From: Gp6-AA40 sp036802945
Lineage (GTDB): Bacteria; Acidobacteriota; Vicinamibacteria; Vicinamibacterales; UBA2999
Assembly: GCA_036802945.1 (NCBI GenBank)
Contig: DAIRVG010000007.1
Location: 24,753 to 88,752, forward strand
Direction: 5' to 3'
DNA: 64,000 nucleotides
A model generated the notes under the pieces. That model did not search any database. It had not been told where the DNA came from and saw nothing but the letters and a program-made list of their open reading frames with translations. Below are positions 61,230 to 64,000 of this stretch, one piece after another (within the stretch, counting starts at the first letter, position 1; each line of letters starts with the position of its first letter). The translations under genes and the position numbers were made by a program.

Positions 61230-63956
61230 ATGTCGGATTTGCTCGCCTATCGTGGCGGAGCTCAGGCAGCGTTCTTGCTCGAGCGTGCCCCGGCAATGAC
61301 CCACGATTCCGCGATACCCATTGATCAAAGCCTGCTCTGGACGCTCGAGGAGATCAGCAAGCTTGTCTCGCGCAGCGGCAATCCGTCCGAGACCCTCACC
61401 AACATCGTCAACCTGATTCAGCGCCGGTTCAGCACCGACGTCTGTTCTGTCTATCTGCTGGAGGCGGATCGCGCGACGCTCGTGCTCGCGGCGACGATCG
61501 GATTGCGCGCTGAGAGCGTGGGTCGAGTGCGGATGCGGATCACCGAGGGCCTTGCCGGACTTGTCGCCGAAGAGATGCGCCCGGTGGGCGTCTCAGACAC
61601 CACCACCCACCCGCGGTTCAAGTATTTCCGCGACGCCGGCGAAGACCCTTACCGCACGTTTCTCGGCGTGCCGGTGGTCGACCGCGGCGTTCTGCAAGGC
61701 GTGCTCGTCGTGCAGACCGTCGAGTCACGCACCTTCAGCGATGACGACGTCAGGATGCTGGTCATGGCGGGCGCGCAGCTGGCGCCCATCGTCGAAGAAG
61801 CCCGGGCGACGGAGCAGTTCATCGTACCCGCTCACCAGCGTCTCGGTGAACTCGCACAGAACCTGTGGTGGAGCTGGGACGACGAGAGCACCAGTCTGTT
61901 TCGTGAGCTGAACCCGCTGCTGTGGCGCGAGCTCGATCACAACCCGGTCGCCCTGTTGCAGCTGACCGAAATGCATGCACTGGACGACCGCGCGTCGCAG
62001 CTGGCCCTGCACGGTCGAATCAACTACGCGTATCGGCGTCTGCAGGAGTACTTGACCTCGAAGCGAACATGGGGCGCTCGCCACGCCAGCGTGCTCGGCG
62101 CGCGTCTGGTCGCATACTTCTCCGCCGAATTCGGGCTCCACGAGTCCATTCCAATCTATTCCGGTGGCCTCGGGGTCCTGGCAGGAGATCACCTCAAGAG
62201 CGCCTCGGATCTCGGGATTCCGCTCGTCGGCGTGGGGCTGTACTACGACCAGGGATATTTCCGGCAGCGGCTCGATCGCGAGGGGTGGCAGCACGAGGAC
62301 TATATCGACCTGGACAACGGACAGCTCCCGCTGCAGCCTGCGATCGACAGGGGGGCACCGCTGATCATCGAAATCAATACGCGATCGGGACCCATCGCGG
62401 CGCGTGTCTGGAAACTGGCGGTGGGCCGCAATACGCTGCTGCTCCTCGATTCGAATATCGACGGCAACCGACCCGAGGATCGCGAGCTCACAGCGCGGCT
62501 GTACGGAGGAGATGAGCGCGTCCGCATCCGGCAGGAGCTCCTGCTTGGGATCGGAGGCGTCAAAGCCCTCAATGCACTTGGCATCGTCCCCGGTGTCGTT
62601 CACCTCAACGAGGGCCATAGCGCGTTCGCGGCATTGGAGCTGGTGCGCCGTCGCATGGAAACGGAAGGCGTCGACGCGTACGAAGCCATGCGCCGCGTGT
62701 CGGCGCAGATCGTCTTCACCACACATACCCCCGTGCCTGCGGGACACGATTGCTTCGCGTCGCATCTCGTCGAGGAGCATCTTGGACCGGTCCGCGACGC
62801 GCTCGGCCTTGATGCCGGCACCTTCATGGCGCTCGGCCGCGTTCACGCGTCCGATCCCTCCGAGCAGTTCTGCATGACGGTACTGGCCCTGAAGCTGTCC
62901 CACCGCGCCAACGCGGTCTCGTCGCTTCACGGACAGGTGTCTCGAGCGATGTGGGCGCCGCTGTTTCCCGGCCGCCGCGTGGAACACGTCCCGATCGGCC
63001 ACATTACGAACGGCGTCCACGTGACATCGTGGCTCGCGCCGCAGATGAAACGCCTGTACGACCGCCATCTCGGGTCGGACTGGCTGGCGCGCAGCAGCGA
63101 GCCCGGATTCTCCGAAGCGATCGACGAAGTCGACGATGGCGAGCTGTGGGAGACCCACCAGACCTTGAAAGCGCAGCTCATCACGGTGGCGCGCCGGCGG
63201 GCCGTTCAACAGGCCGAACGCCGGGGCGAACCGGCGGAGGTAATCGCTGCGCTGCGACGCGTGCTGAGCCCCGACACGCTGACAATCGGGTTCGCTCGGC
63301 GTTTTGCCACGTACAAACGGGCGAACCTCGTTCTGCAGGACCTCGAAGAAGTGGCGTCGCTCGTCAACCACCCGCAGATGCCCGTGCAGTTCATTTTCGC
63401 GGGCAAGGCGCATCCCCACGATGCGCCTGGCAAGGGCGTGCTCCAGCAAATCGCGCGGCTGATGCGCGATCTGCGGTTCGCCGGAAAGATCGTGTTCATC
63501 GAGGACTACGACATCAACGTCGGCCGCTACCTGGTGCAGGGCGTCGATGTGTGGCTGAACAATCCGAGGCGGCCGCTCGAGGCGTGCGGCACCAGCGGAC
63601 AGAAGGTCGTACTGAACGGCGGACTCAATTTGTCGGTGCTCGACGGGTGGTGGGCAGAGGCCTACGATGGCCTGAACGGGTTTGCGATCGGCATCGGCGA
63701 AGTGCACTCGTCGACGGTGGTGCACGACGCGCGCGACGGAAGCGCGCTGCTGCGCGTGTTGCGCGACCAAGTCGTGCCACTCTATTACCACCGCGACGTG
63801 GACGGGTTGCCTCGCGAGTGGATCGGCCGGATGAAGCGCGCGATCCGGACATTGGGCTGGCGCTTCAGTGCCGATCGCATGGTTATGGACTACGTGAGGA
63901 ACGCGTACATCCCTGCGGCGGGAGGCACGAGCTGCAGCGAGCCCGGCCGATTCTAG
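61230..63956 (+). CDS. glgP: GAF-domain alpha-glucan phosphorylase fusion
   Basis: The protein of about 908 residues starts with a GAF domain (about 40-175) that closely follows the PtsP (enzyme I Ntr) GAF: LLWTLEEISKLVSRSGNPSETL, TDVCSVYLLE, GLAGLVAEEMRPVGVSD and YRTFLGVPVVDRGVLQGVLVVQ. A GT35-type alpha-glucan phosphorylase domain follows, with AYFSAEFGLHESIPIYSGGLGVLAGDH, HLNEGHSAF, FTTHTPVPAGHD, IGFARRFATYKRA and the PLP-binding Lys in EACGTSGQKVVLNGG near residue 790. It would release glucose-1-phosphate from glucans, possibly controlled by GAF ligand binding. GTG 61221, ATG 61230 and ATG 61296 are all possible starts. A further ATG at 63989 may begin the next gene. Confidence 0.93.
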   Translation: MSDLLAYRGGAQAAFLLERAPAMTHDSAIPIDQSLLWTLEEISKLVSRSGNPSETLTNIVNLIQRRFSTDVCSVYLLEADRATLVLAATIGLRAESVGRVRMRITEGLAGLVAEEMRPVGVSDTTTHPRFKYFRDAGEDPYRTFLGVPVVDRGVLQGVLVVQTVESRTFSDDDVRMLVMAGAQLAPIVEEARATEQFIVPAHQRLGELAQNLWWSWDDESTSLFRELNPLLWRELDHNPVALLQLTEMHALDDRASQLALHGRINYAYRRLQEYLTSKRTWGARHASVLGARLVAYFSAEFGLHESIPIYSGGLGVLAGDHLKSASDLGIPLVGVGLYYDQGYFRQRLDREGWQHEDYIDLDNGQLPLQPAIDRGAPLIIEINTRSGPIAARVWKLAVGRNTLLLLDSNIDGNRPEDRELTARLYGGDERVRIRQELLLGIGGVKALNALGIVPGVVHLNEGHSAFAALELVRRRMETEGVDAYEAMRRVSAQIVFTTHTPVPAGHDCFASHLVEEHLGPVRDALGLDAGTFMALGRVHASDPSEQFCMTVLALKLSHRANAVSSLHGQVSRAMWAPLFPGRRVEHVPIGHITNGVHVTSWLAPQMKRLYDRHLGSDWLARSSEPGFSEAIDEVDDGELWETHQTLKAQLITVARRRAVQQAERRGEPAEVIAALRRVLSPDTLTIGFARRFATYKRANLVLQDLEEVASLVNHPQMPVQFIFAGKAHPHDAPGKGVLQQIARLMRDLRFAGKIVFIEDYDINVGRYLVQGVDVWLNNPRRPLEACGTSGQKVVLNGGLNLSVLDGWWAEAYDGLNGFAIGIGEVHSSTVVHDARDGSALLRVLRDQVVPLYYHRDVDGLPREWIGRMKRAIRTLGWRFSADRMVMDYVRNAYIPAAGGTSCSEPGRF

Positions 63957-64000
63957 GGTTCGTGTCTCCCAGCCGCGAGTAGACGCTCATGCGCATTGAC

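Noticed and set aside
61725..63791. Minus-strand frame of 688 codons
   Set aside because: Antisense to the phosphorylase gene; no motifs and a GC-driven open frame.
1..64000. CRISPR arrays, tRNA/rRNA genes, complete insertion sequences, prophage genes
   Set aside because: I read both strands for these and found no repeat-spacer array, RNA-gene signature or transposase.

Overview
The window is a 64 kb, GC-rich chromosomal fragment from a draft or metagenomic assembly, with two 100-N gaps. The gene repertoire suggests an Acidobacteriota bacterium, probably of the Vicinamibacteria type. It holds many paralogous secreted proteins of unknown function, DUF6152-like proteins, Tat-exported enzymes, mono- and di-heme c-type cytochromes, a carboxypeptidase-regulatory/TonB-type receptor, a DUF5916 protein and RsbRD-type sensor kinases. 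The taxon is inferred from gene content only. No rRNA, tRNA, CRISPR array or complete transposon was recognised.

Layout. (1) 1-8016: a giant cyclic beta-1,2-glucan synthase gene on the minus strand, cut by the left edge and lacking an ordinary start codon. (2) 8.4-9.3 kb: a cluster of very small membrane and zinc-ribbon genes. (3) 9.5-19.7 kb: a regulatory island with two tandem Crp/Fnr regulators, a secondary groEL, and a minus-strand series reading HK-A, an 80-residue protein, HK-B, kaiC, kaiB, kaiB and a PAS-hybrid histidine kinase. The KaiC lacks the C-terminal KaiA-binding tail and no kaiA is present. The part from groEL's end to the 80-residue gene's end is bounded by a perfect 22-bp direct repeat. 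(4) 20-22.6 kb: housekeeping rhlE-like helicase and NADP-type isocitrate dehydrogenase. (5) 22.8-25.5 kb: a PEGA-domain secreted protein, a diadenylate-cyclase-like sensor protein and an NTF2-like protein. (6) 25.5-57.2 kb: a long region of exported functions. It includes a molybdopterin oxidoreductase, five c-type cytochromes, an exported ThDP enzyme, two metallo-beta-lactamase-fold hydrolases, an amidohydrolase, an FMN alpha-hydroxyacid oxidase carrying a heme-c motif, the receptor, and repeated modules of a DUF6152-like gene beside members of one secreted protein family. (7) 57.3-61.0 kb: the conserved ATP-grasp / alpha-E / transglutaminase cluster plus a small regulator-like gene. (8) 61.2-64 kb: a GAF domain fused to alpha-glucan phosphorylase.

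How the parts may work together. The Kai-type module, stress-type sensor kinases, Crp regulators and chaperonin look like one sensing and timing unit. The 25-57 kb region looks like periplasmic oxidation of small organic compounds feeding electrons to cytochromes, though no substrate can be named from sequence. Intergenic spaces carry several repeat families: CACGAAG/CACGGAG inverted repeats, GGGATTC/CCCGAGT arrays and twin GC hairpins. Both N gaps are flanked by the same 55-bp sequence on each side, so they look like unmerged contig overlaps rather than missing DNA.
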